From NCBI GenBank assembly GCA_035235625.1, contig CP141140.1:53625351-53689350 (forward strand): 64,000 nucleotides of DNA, in the 5' to 3' direction. This DNA comes from Saururus chinensis (Eukaryota > Streptophyta > Magnoliopsida > Piperales > Saururaceae). The notes under the pieces were generated by a model that worked only from the letters and a program-made list of their open reading frames with translations, had not been told where the DNA came from and searched no databases. Shown here piece after piece: positions 49,683 through 59,366 of the stretch (positions are counted from its first letter, which is position 1; each line of letters opens with the position of its first letter). The position numbers and the translations under genes were made by a program.

Positions 49683-50570
49683 CTATCGAGCCAATTTCTC
49701 TTCTTCGATGAATGCATGGTGCACGACATCCTGCATGTTGGAACAAGAAAAATGGTGTATCTCCTCAGAAATCTCTGGTTTGAGCCCTCTCTTGAATGTG
49801 CCCACCAAGGCTGCCACTGGCCAGTCAGGGAGGCGGTTGGCCACCTTCATGAACTCCGAATAATATGCTCGGGCGGTGGATGTTTGTCGTAGAGAGGAGA
49901 GCATTTCGTTGAAGTCTTGGAACTCATTTGGGCTGAACTGAATGCACAATTCATCGGTGAAGGCGGTCCAAGTGGGGTAGCACACCTCCTTCTCAAAGCT
50001 CTGGAACCATACCGAAGCATCCCCGTCGAAGCGGAAGGCCACTATGCGCAGTCTTTCAGCCTCCAAATGTGTTCCTTGGTAGGCAAAAAACTTCTCCGCC
50101 TTGTACAACCATTCAACTAGGTCATCGTCCCCATTGTAACGTGGGAACTGTAGGCGGGCCAAACGAGGTTCTGCCCCACCACGGGGTGCTCCACGGGGCC
50201 CTGGGTACTCCTCCCAGTCATCCTCCATCTCTTGGAACAAGTTTCGGGGAGGAGGCACCATTGGGGCATTTTCCCAAACACCTGGTATGCCTCGCGAATC
50301 CCAGGCATGACATCTCCCATCCATGGCCTGGTCTACAGTGCCAAAGCGCAGAGCATCCTAGGAAAAGCACCTATCGCAGTCCGCCGGTGCCGGTAAGTAA
50401 GAGCGGAGAAGTTCAGGAGCCTGGGACGGACCCCCCTTCTCCATGGATACTGGTGGCGGCTTGGACAGAAGGGGTGCTGCGTGCTCTGCTTGAAGCTGGG
50501 CAATAGCCAAGCCCAAAGCATCGATCTTGGCTACGCCCATGCTCAAAGCCCTAATCTACGCCATGAGTTG
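49683..50570 (-). pseudogene. Gag region of the Gypsy element
   Basis: Frame 49683-50324 holds the retrotransposon gag core (LARLQFPRYNGDDDLVEWLY, FFAYQGT, FDGDASVWFQ, SPNEFQDFNEMLSSLRQT). Upstream frames to about 50690 continue the N-terminus but contain in-frame stops, one only five codons after the ATG at about 50688. Confidence 0.85.
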
Positions 50571-50702
50571 TGCCATCATAAGCTTGCCGCTAGATTCAGA
50601 CACTGTTTTTGGACTGTTCGCAGAGGCGAGAGCCTCCTTCTCGGGCTAAATTTTTGAGGCCGTGGCAGCCTATTTGCCTTGAGCCATGGCTGGGGATTGT
50701 AA

Positions 50703-50716
50703 GAGCTCCGATACCA
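50703..50716 (-). other. Primer-binding site of the Gypsy element
   Basis: On the minus strand TGGTATCGGAGCTC follows the 5' LTR by one base. It matches the initiator tRNA-Met site TGGTATCAGAGC with one difference. Confidence 0.85.
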
Positions 50717-50717
50717 A

Positions 50718-51057
50718 TGTTGTGCCCAGTGTGGGCACAATTGGTACACAGGAGTTCTACGCAAAGAAAGGGAAAGAAGTAGGAAGAAAGGGGAGAAAAT
50801 AACTGGAATTCAATTAGCATGCCTAACCAAGGGGGGAGACAACCCTTTATGGGGAGTCGTGCCCTCCCACATTGGAATCGTGCCACTAGTGGGCCCGGCT
50901 CGCCCGTGGTCCACTAGTGTACCCACTACAGTTTCATAACAGAATACAAATAACAGTCAACTACTAACATAAGGGAAACTAGCCTAAGGAACAAAAATAA
51001 AGTAATAATGTACTGAAATAAAGACAAGTACTGAACCAAGTGCACACGTGCACAACA
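50718..51057 (-). repeat. 5' LTR of the Gypsy element
   Basis: 340 bp, about 93% identical by hand to 45665-46004, with the same TGTTGTGCCC...GTGCACAACA termini. Confidence 0.92.
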
Positions 51058-51062
51058 TCATC

Positions 51063-51955
51063 CATTCAAGAAGATCTAATCTCACACATCTCTAAGCTCC
51101 AAGAACATAAATCCACCCACAAACATGGTGTTAATGCAAGTAAAACCTCATCAAACAAAAACCTGTTACCTCAAATCAGATTGTAGACATTTTAATCTCC
51201 TCCCAAGCTCAAGGAATCTACCTAACAATTTAAGTCACATTAGCCCTAAGAAAAAATCCCACCTTTCCACCAAATAGAGACTTAAAATCACCAATAGATG
51301 ATAAATTTAGCATCCTCTTATGCCCAAAATGAAAATCACTAGAATAGAAGTAAGAAATATAAATCTAAGGTTTCAAAACATGGGTAAAAGAATGAACTTG
51401 AGAAGAAGAAAACCTAGAATCCCATTTTAGAGGAGAAGAACATGGGATTTAGGGCAAAATCAGAAAAACATGGAAGAGATTGAATGTTTTTACCTTGGAT
51501 TAAGCTTTTGCTTCTTAAGAGATGGTAGAGCTCTCCCAAAGCCTCCAAAATCTCAGCCTACCCAAAATAGAGAAATAACTAGTGTTTCTATTTATAGCTA
51601 AGCTAAGTAAGTAGGCTTTAGAATAGGCCCAATAAAGGAATGAGTAAACCCATTTAGTGACATGAACCAAAAATAAATTTGACAAGGCCTAAGTCAATTT
51701 CTGATATTAGGTGAGGGTTGGTGGCCTAAGAAGTTGGCACGTCGTCCGAGATGATGGTGGGTCCCTAGGGTGGGTCCACTACCTTAATAAAAGGAATTAC
51801 ATGAAAAATAGCAAAAATTCGTAATTAAACCAAACAATTAGACAAAATCAAAACATTATAAAAAACAGTAAAACTTTACAATAAACAGAAAATAGTAAAA
51901 CTTTTATAGGAAATAGAAAATAGTAAAACTTTACAATAAAAATAAAAGAGTAATC
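51063..51955. other. LTR-like flank between the two Gypsy copies
   Basis: No gene. On the minus strand a TATA-like GCTATAAATAGAAACAC lies near 51580. The general look (leader-like text upstream of pyrimidine-rich sequence) suggests the Gypsy element inserted into an older LTR. This is an inference only. Confidence 0.35.
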
Positions 51956-52602
51956 TTATAGTGAAGGCTGAAGAACTCTTACAAAAATGGGACATGAATA
52001 CCCTATCCCTATGAAAGATAACCGTCCTCAGCATGTTGTGAAGCTTGGCTACCTTACATGTATATAGCTCAACAATGTCACGGGTTGAGTATGGCTGCTC
52101 AAGCAAATAAAGTGTGCATATTTGGACAACCGGTCTACCACTACCATGATCACTGTCTTGCTTTGTATGTTTGGAAGGGCCTCCAGGAAGTCCATAGAAA
52201 CATCCTCCAAAACTCTGTCAGGAATAGGAAGGGGCTAGAGGAGGCTCACTGGTGTCGAGGTGGTTGCTTTGGTGCATTAGCATATGTCACAGACAACCAC
52301 ATAGTGTTGGATAACATGTTTGATCTTGTGCCACAAGAAACTCACAATTACTTGCTTATACATCTGGAAGGACCCTTCATGCTTGGCAAAAGTGGTGTCA
52401 TGGAAATAGGAGATGATTTTCCATTGAAGGCTTGCATCATTGGGTATCCACAGATGGTCCTTTCAAAGGATTAGATCTTCCTACAAAACTAACAAAGGTA
52501 AGTATGAAGGTGTCGATCGGAGGCAAAGCAATAGCTCTTGGACCACGAAATCACCCGCATAGGCCCCTCTCAAGTCTTATAAGAAAGGACAAGTAGGCAG
52601 AG

Positions 52603-53493
52603 TGTCACGACCCGGATTTTTAAAACCCTTTTTAAAATAAAGGACACACGATAAATCACGATAATAATTTTTTTTATATTTAGCTTACTGTGACGACCCG
52701 GCGGCAGCCGATCCGCCACGCCAAGGCCGCCACGGCCAGGCCAGAGCCGGCATGCCCTCCCCGCAATAGGTCTAACCACCAGCGGTCTGCCGGTAACTGG
52801 CCGGTGGCTGGCCAGCGGTCAGAAACTATACACAGCACAACAAAAGTGAATAGTAATTGCAAAATTCACTATTTACTTTACTTATAAAAACAATTTTTAT
52901 TTTAATAATAAAATACCTCTAATCTCGATTCAAAATCTTACCTCGGAGGCCAAATTGTTGCCGATCCACTATCATCAATGCTTCGCCGGAGTCTCGCCAG
53001 AAAATTTCCTCCTTTCATTCACCGTCCAAAAGCTCATCCAATCGAGCAAAAAAGATCCCCCCCCCCCCCCCCCCCCAATTGTGCCATAAGAAGACCTTTT
53101 ATAAACATAGGGATTAGGGTTTCTATTTCCCCTAGAATTTTGGGTAATCCTCCCAAGTTAGGCCACCTCATTGGGACCTTAAAAATTAATTTCGGAATTA
53201 TAAACAACCGGGCCCGTAAAACGACTTAAACAGGCCAAATACAGTCTAAATCAGGTAAATGGGTCCTACACGATATATTCAACTTCAAACGGTCGTATCT
53301 CCCTCATATGGACTCCGATTCACGTGTTCTTGGTGGCGTTTCGAAGCTCTGTCCGTCTATTTTTTAATAAAATTAGTTTAAAATATAAATTCTATCTAGG
53401 GAGGTAGTTATTTTACTAATAATATCAATAGGTCAAACACCCTATTTTCCACGTATTTAAATTTTGAAACTCGGGAAAATTAGGGATATTACA
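52603..53493 (-). mobile_element. Solo LTR inserted in the second Gypsy copy
   Basis: Starts TGTCACGACCCGG and ends TAGGGATATTACA. The flanks are CAGAG (52598-52602) and TAGAG (53494-53498), a TSD with one mismatch. The Gypsy sequence continues on both sides. A second LTR-like terminus, TGTGACGACCCGG, occurs inside at 52690, so the left 88 bp may be a partial duplication or a separate insertion. A C-run lies at 53057-53076. Confidence 0.7.
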
Positions 53494-54092
53494 TAGAGAG
53501 AGCATCAAGTAAGAGCCCTCTTGGACTTGGTGGGACTGGGCATCGACTACCATGTTCTTGTTCCCTTTCTTCTTCATAAAGTAACTTGCTCACCCAACAC
53601 CACTGAGTGGGTGTGGAGACCCACTACTATAAAAAATACTTAAGAGGTTTATGGTTTGTGCGGATAAGGAAATGACACCAAGAGGTAGGGCCTCCGGTGG
53701 GTAACAACATAAACAATGATGAGCATTTCCTTTTCGTACTTAGTTAAACACTTGAGGGCGCCTTGCTCAAGAAAGCAATAGGACGCTCCTACTAGAGATG
53801 GATAGCCCCAAGCCCACCATCAGACACATCCATTTCCACCACGAGCGATTGAGTAAAGTCTAGGGGGACGAGCAATGGGGAGGATGCAATAGACTTCTTC
53901 AGTGTGACAAAGGTAGCATTCATGTTAGGTGTTTAGCTGAATGTGCCCTTCAAGAGGATAGTCAATAGGGCGGTGATTATCCCATAATGAGTGATGAAAC
54001 AGTGGTAGAATCTGGTAAAACCCAAGAAACCTTACAGTGCCTTAGTGGAAGCGCCATTCGTGGTGGCCGGCTATCAGGCAATGACCGTCACA

Positions 54093-54908
54093 TGAGCAGA
54101 TCTAGAAATCTAACTTTGCTCACTAGATTTGTGGCTACCCTAAATCTTTTTTCCAAAAGAGAGCAGATTGGGGAAAAACATGTGTTTTACTCCCTTCTAT
54201 CAAAACAGTCCGTAGGAAACCTGGGTAATGTGTCTGACCGGCAACCGAAAGTTGGCCGGCTAGTGGAGGCAGGCAAGCAGTCCAGCTGCCCCTCATCTAC
54301 ACTATTCCTCTCATTAAGTACTAATGAATAATTAGGTTTTAACAACCAACCTTACTATATGCTAAACTTAAGGATGATTTAGCGATCCTACCTCAAACGC
54401 TAGGTTGTCGTTGATCCACCATCGGACTTCGAGCTTGCTCCAGTTCGACTCCATTGCTGGCTCCCTTTGTTGAAAAACTCCTATGACAGCTTCTTCTCTC
54501 TCCTCCCTTAAGGGCCAAAAGCTCCCCCCTTAAAAATAAGCCCTAGGCAGCCTATTTATTCCTAATCCCCTTGTTAGGCTAATTGGGCCAATATTTTATT
54601 AATTTTTATCACTTTAATTAATTGAGCCTGCAAAATGACTTAAATGGCCCAAATTTGCGTCTAAATTAGGTAAACAGGCCTTGTACAATATGTTCAACTT
54701 CGAACAATCGTATTTGCCTTATCTAAACTTCGATTCATGTGTTCTTAGTGGTGTTTTAAAGCTATTTTTGTCTACTTTCTAAACACATAGATTTTAGCCA
54801 CAAATTCTATCTATTGATGAATTTATTATACTAAAAAAGTCAAAAGGTCAAACAACCTATTTTACATGTGTTTAATTTTTGAAACCTAGGAACATCCAGG
54901 ATATTATA
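54093..54908 (-). mobile_element. Second LTR copy in the broken Gypsy element
   Basis: The right part (about 54350-54908) is a diverged relative of 52900-53493, sharing CAACTTCGAACAATCGTATT-like text, a GTGTTCTTAGTGGTGTTTTAAAGC block and an ATATTATA end. The left boundary is uncertain: Gypsy RT-like text runs to about 54092. No TSD is evident. Confidence 0.5.
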
Positions 54909-55050
54909 GGTACAACATTGGCCAAGGCCTATGGTGGCTATCCGGCATGTCCAATATAGCTTTGTCTCAACAACTTCACATATTCAATTTGGGTGTGATA
55001 CACCACCTCTCTCATGGACCAAGCAAAATGTCTAATCTTGTTAGTATATC

Positions 55051-55542
55051 TTATCTCAACCCTCTTTTGAAGGTTTTGATTAGATCTTCCAACATCCAAT
55101 GCAATAGTTGGTTGGCGATACACATGAACTTCGTATAGTAAGCATGCACAATAGATGTTTGGTGGATGAGCACAATCATTTCATTGATGTTTGAAAACTC
55201 ATTTGGCTCAATTGAACACATAGCTCGTTGGAGAAGGATGCTCATGTCGGACAGTAGACTTCTTTCATGTAACCTTGATGCATCACCATCAATGTGAAAT
55301 ACAACAACTTGCAGTTGCTCCTCATCTGAGTTAGTGCCTTGGTACAAGAAGAACTTCTTAGCCTTGTGGAGCTTATCCACCGGATCTTCATTGCTAGAGT
55401 GGCGTGTGAACTGAAGGCTGGCTAAACGGGGTTCAACACTCGCCAATTCTGTCTCCCAAATGGCAAGAGAGGTCTTCCCATTCATTCCCAAATTAGCTAG
55501 ATAGATTTTTGAAATATAAGTGTGCAGCATTTCCTCAAACAC
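55051..55542 (-). pseudogene. Gag remnant of the second Gypsy copy
   Basis: The 163-codon frame aligns with gag at 49683-50324: EPRLASLQFTRH, FFLYQGTN, FHIDGDAS, EPNEFSNINEMIVLIHQTS, LIKTFKRGL. It lacks the Trp-containing core after GDAS. Confidence 0.8.
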
Positions 55543-55900
55543 CTATTGGGATTCCCTCCCGTGCTTATTCAATTGAATTGAAGTGAAGGGAGTGTGGGGA
55601 AGGCCTAAGAGCTTGGGGAGCCAGAGTGCATGTAATTTGGACCGGGGGGGCTGCAAGGGCTGTCCGCCCTCAGCAATGCAGGCCGACATCCCAAGGAGGA
55701 GTGGTACATGTGCTGCTGTGGTGGCTGAAATTGAGCAACCCTCATTGTCAATTGCTAAATACACTCCTGCTCAGTTCCTTGAAAAAGGCCGTCATGGTTG
55801 CCAGATCTACTTGTTGCATTGCCAGTGAGTGGGGGCTTGACATGGAGGAAGATGAAGGAGAAGGAGACCAGGAGGAAAAGACAACTCTCATTACTTTCTG

Positions 55901-57081
55901 ACTAGGGCTGAACAATCTTACAAATACTAATAGTGTGATCGAACATTCGTTCAACCAATTGGACTCAATTGCTAAAGAATCGATTGATCACTTTAACTAG
56001 GCAATCAATCATTAAACTTACTAGACTCGATAACTAAAAGATTGATCAATCGCTTTAACTGGGCAATTGATTGTTCAAGTCACTAGACTTGAATTATCAG
56101 CCTACCGATCAAACATTCTTAATTATTATAGTTGTGTATGAAATACAACCTAACAGAGAAACACAACAAACTTCCAATGGGAAAGGCAAATGAATGTAGG
56201 ACATTGAAGCATGGTTACAACTTACAACTAAGAATATATTTAAGATTAATGGGAAATTTTTACATATCTCGGCTTTGTTTGTGATGCCTTCATTTGGGTA
56301 GATTTTAAAATAATCCACTTGCAATGAGCCCTCTATTGCAGGTGGGCACATGTCAATAAAAACTGGCTATAGCTGGTTATACTTTGGAGGAAACCAGCTA
56401 GAGCCGGTTTCCATTGCCACATGCCCATGTGCAATAAGTGGCTCGTTTTGGGCTCATTGCAGCTAGGTGCTTCTAAATATCTTCCCTTCAATTGTGATGG
56501 GTATTTCCTGCCAGTAGTGAGGCGCTAACCATTTAAAACGGTGGCTATCTAGGAAAGCCTATGATAACTCTATCTGTAGATTTTGATTGAATATGGAGGA
56601 ATTTGTCTCAACTAACAATAGGAAATTTTACTTTTTGCAGTTTAATTAAGATTTGGTATAAAATTTTATTGAATAGAAAAAAATCATTATCCATCTAAAT
56701 ACCCTGCAATGAGTTTACATGATGCCGTAGGCCTCTATCATATGATAAGAGGACAACATTTTCGTGCAAGCTGAACCTTCTGAAAAACAAAGTCATGTAC
56801 TTGACTATTCCTGATTATTGGGTTACAAACAAATTTTTGCTAAAGAGGTTAACACAGTTTGAAATTGAATCTCACTTAAATGACAAGGTAGAGGACATAT
56901 GCAGCCCAATTTCTGGCTCCATCAGCTAATAATAGACTGGATCATTGGCCTATTTGGTGGAGTATGTATGACATGTGAGTAAATATATAGAAGAGTAGGC
57001 AACTTGATCATCTCTTAGCTGTACAATACAACAGGTCAAAACTTGAAGGAGCCCTAAAAGGTCCTCCTGCGTACAATGTGA
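55901..57081. other. 3' flank of the BYPASS1-like gene, with a foldback element
   Basis: No gene is recognised. Repeated ATTGATCAATCG-like text occurs at 55975-56085. The foldback at 56319-56462 is listed separately. The 3' UTR of the minus-strand gene should lie within the last few hundred bases. Confidence 0.4.
56319..56462. repeat. Hairpin-forming foldback element, about 144 bp
   Basis: The ends TTGCAATGAGCCC and GGGCTCATTGCA are inverted repeats. The complementarity continues inward (TATTGCA, GGGCACATG/CATGTGCCC-type, and a CTGG...CCAGCTAGAGCCGG centre), giving arms of roughly 60 bp. It has no coding content. It is probably a MITE. Confidence 0.7.
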
Positions 57082-58050
57082 TTATGAAGCTAGACAACCC
57101 AGTAACGCCACTCTAATGGCAATCAATTGTTTGTAAAGCGCATCAACTCTTCTCTCAGTCAAGTTAATCCCATCTGCCAGTTCTCTGCTGCCTCTCTCTA
57201 AAGACTCCACCACCATGCCCATCTGCTCACCATTTTTAAGACCTCTTAGAGCCCGAGAAGCCAAGAAAACCTCTCTTAGCTCCTCAAGCACTGGCCCATC
57301 TGCCTTCATCTTGTCAAATTCCTTTCTAGCCTCTCTGTGCAACAAAAGCAGCGAGTCAGACCAAGAGCTTGCAAACTGGGCCTGGTACCCCCCCAGCCTG
57401 CGCTTGGATTTGAAGGACAGGCCCATAGAGAGAACTCGGCATGCCAGTAGTGCCACTGCCTTGGCTCCGCTAAGAGCCTCCTCTAACTCGGTCTGGCCAC
57501 TCCCAGCAGTGCTTTCCAAAGTCTTCTCCCCAAGCTTCCTAAGTCCGGACTGGCACCTCTCCAGCCCAGTGCAGCTGCACCCTTCCATCTCCTCCGACGA
57601 GCGCAATGCCGCCCGGGCACGCTCCAGCACCGCCTCGGCCGGACCACAGCCCCCTCCACCCAGATAGTGGGCGGCCGACGCCAGCTGCTGCATGTATTTT
57701 CTGATGGTGTCCATCCGGTCACGTAGACTGTTGCATGCATCTAGTAATTCGATCACATCTTCCATGTAGTCGTTGATCCATTTCTCGTCGATCCGTAGAG
57801 TGCCGGCCGTCGATATGGATTCGAGCGCCTGTACTTGTGCGGCCACGGCCACCTCGAGTGCTCTAGCAATAAATCTTGTGCTCGTGTAACATTGTTGTGA
57901 TGACCCTTGGGCAAAGACCTTCAAGTCGTCTAGCTCGGTGTTGAGCCATTTACAGAACGCTCTCCTCTCCGGCCACGGAGCCACCACGGCCGGTGAAAAC
58001 CTGCCGTGCAGACGGAGGGAGAGGGAGTGAAGAAGCTTGGAAGACCTCAT
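57082..58050 (-). CDS. BYPASS1 (BPS1)-like protein, intronless, 322 residues
   Basis: This is one uninterrupted frame with coding-like composition, clearly GC-richer than the flanks. The N-terminal half is helical and holds a segment around residues 85-128 (KWINDYMEDVIELLDACNSL, RDRMDTIRKYMQQL) resembling the conserved helix of plant BYPASS-related proteins (the ...LLD-CN-LRD... pattern). Residues 193-212 (SGAKAVALLACRVLSMGLSF) are hydrophobic and could be membrane-associated. The C-terminal third is charged and possibly coiled-coil. Length and single-exon structure suit the family. In Arabidopsis, BPS1 restrains a root-derived mobile growth signal; whether this paralogue does the same is unknown. 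The ATG at 58050 is the first in frame. A related plant helical family (DUF677-like) is the main alternative. Confidence 0.7.
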   Translation of the reverse strand: MRSSKLLHSLSLRLHGRFSPAVVAPWPERRAFCKWLNTELDDLKVFAQGSSQQCYTSTRFIARALEVAVAAQVQALESISTAGTLRIDEKWINDYMEDVIELLDACNSLRDRMDTIRKYMQQLASAAHYLGGGGCGPAEAVLERARAALRSSEEMEGCSCTGLERCQSGLRKLGEKTLESTAGSGQTELEEALSGAKAVALLACRVLSMGLSFKSKRRLGGYQAQFASSWSDSLLLLHREARKEFDKMKADGPVLEELREVFLASRALRGLKNGEQMGMVVESLERGSRELADGINLTERRVDALYKQLIAIRVALLGCLAS

Positions 58051-58404
58051 GGTGTGGTGGTGATGAGAGAGGCAGGGAAGTGGTCATAGCCCTTTGTAGG
58101 CAAAACACTACCAGCCTGTCCAAAACATGGGACAAATCAATCTGGTGCTATTTTCCACTAGAAAATTGTTGGAATAACCAATCTTGCATCCATCAAAAAG
58201 GGCAATGTGGGGCTCACTTGTATTAATGTGCCCCCCCCTTTGGTTGCAGATCGACCCATTTGGAGGATAGGACGACCGTGAGCTGGCTTGGCCAATGTGT
58301 ACCACTGGAAGGCAGCCAGGTGCCAATAGAACACAAATATGTCACCTAAATGAAGAGATCCGTTAGTGTGAGCCCCAAATTGGGCATCCCTCTATTAATG
58401 AAAG

Positions 58405-58560
58405 CCTAATCCGACGATTTGCGATGCCCGAGTTCACGGTGACACACATAGATCTAAGGCTCATGTTAATTTTTTCTTAGACTAATCCAACGATTTGCAT
58501 GCCCGAGTTCACGGTGACACGCATAAACCTGGTCTCATGTTAATTTTTTCTAAATAAATT
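58405..58560. repeat. Tandem duplication, about 75 bp x 2
   Basis: Text from CTAATCCGACGATTTGC through CCCGAGTTCACGGTGACAC to CTCATGTTAATTTTTTCT occurs twice in direct orientation (about 58408-58480 and 58483-58552) with a few differences. It lies upstream of the BYPASS1-like gene. Confidence 0.85.
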
Positions 58561-59366
58561 TGTGTATATAAAGATTTGTGTGTAGGTAAGGAAGGAAGCA
58601 TAGAATATATATCTATACAATTCAATTGTGAAGTTGAACCGACAGATAGTTCTTTAAGCCATTTCCTTCGGTGATGGATACAGATGCTCTTCTCTCTTCA
58701 TGTTTTGATATTAGTACGGCATTGGAAATGCAAGGATATCCAGAACCATTCCGACATGTTGCTTCAACAACAGCATATGTAGCGCTCCCATGTCTCCCTG
58801 CCTTCCATGTTGGTAGATGCCTCAACAACAATGATCTTATGAACATAACAAATTTAATAACAAATCTGAAAGTGGTCAGTGTCATAGAAACTAATCAAAT
58901 TTTTTGAAAGAAAATTTGGATGTCAATTCAATCATATGATTCTCTAGGGTCAACATGTGCAGCAATAATGAATCACAGTTGCATTCTATACTATCTCTAG
59001 TTGGCATTTAGTATACGTAGCACAGCGAGAGAAGGTTGTGTGGCCGCCTTAAATGCCACACAATAGGTAATGCGTTGTAAAGGCTCACCCTATCTTGGTT
59101 TGGTAGTATTAGATCATGTACTTATCCACTTCATAACAACAATATTTCCCATTTTGATATTTCTGCAACTGCTTGATGAAAGCAGGCGTAAGGCACTGAT
59201 TGCATGACCCTAAGATGCGACCATACCTATAAGAGATTGCAACCAATAATTGCTGTGATCTGCCATTAATTGATTTTGATTGCCCACGGTTGGGAACAGA
59301 GTATCCGATATTGCTAATAATCATTGGGTATTTCTTTGCTTGCTAGGAGAGCATATTTCACTTGTG
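58561..59366. other. Unassigned stretch with open frames on both strands
   Basis: Frames at 58671-58907 (+), 58622-58885 (-) and 59109-59324 (-) are open but match no family I know. The stretch is interrupted at 59366 by the hAT-like element and appears to resume at about 62826. Confidence 0.3.

Larger units (their letters stand above)
45665..51057 (-). mobile_element. Ty3/Gypsy chromovirus-type LTR retrotransposon, 5.39 kb, TSD TCATC
   Basis: Two 340-bp LTRs bound a gag-protease-RT-RNaseH-integrase order read on the minus strand, which defines Ty3/Gypsy. TCATC flanks both ends (45660-45664 and 51058-51062). A chromodomain-like tail after integrase points to the chromovirus branch. The LTRs differ at about 24 of 340 positions by hand count (about 93% identity), so the insertion is not recent. 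Stops and frame breaks in gag, RT, integrase and the chromodomain make the copy non-autonomous. Confidence 0.95.
51956..55900 (-). mobile_element. Second, broken Gypsy copy of the same family
   Basis: Read on the minus strand, pieces match the neighbouring complete element: gag (55051-55542, plus decayed N-terminal text to about 55900), an RT/RNase H part (about 53494-54092) and an integrase/connection part (about 51960-52602, with [17 protein letters not shown] and HRDRVF). No LTRs of its own are found. The segment from RT to protease is missing, and two other LTRs interrupt it. It is more diverged than the copy at 45665-51057. Confidence 0.8.

Noticed and set aside
50069..50506. 145-codon plus-strand frame
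   Set aside because: Antisense shadow of the Gypsy gag region.
57215..57667. 150-codon plus-strand frame opposite the BYPASS1-like gene
   Set aside because: It is open only because the GC-rich opposite strand lacks its reverse stops; no family resemblance.
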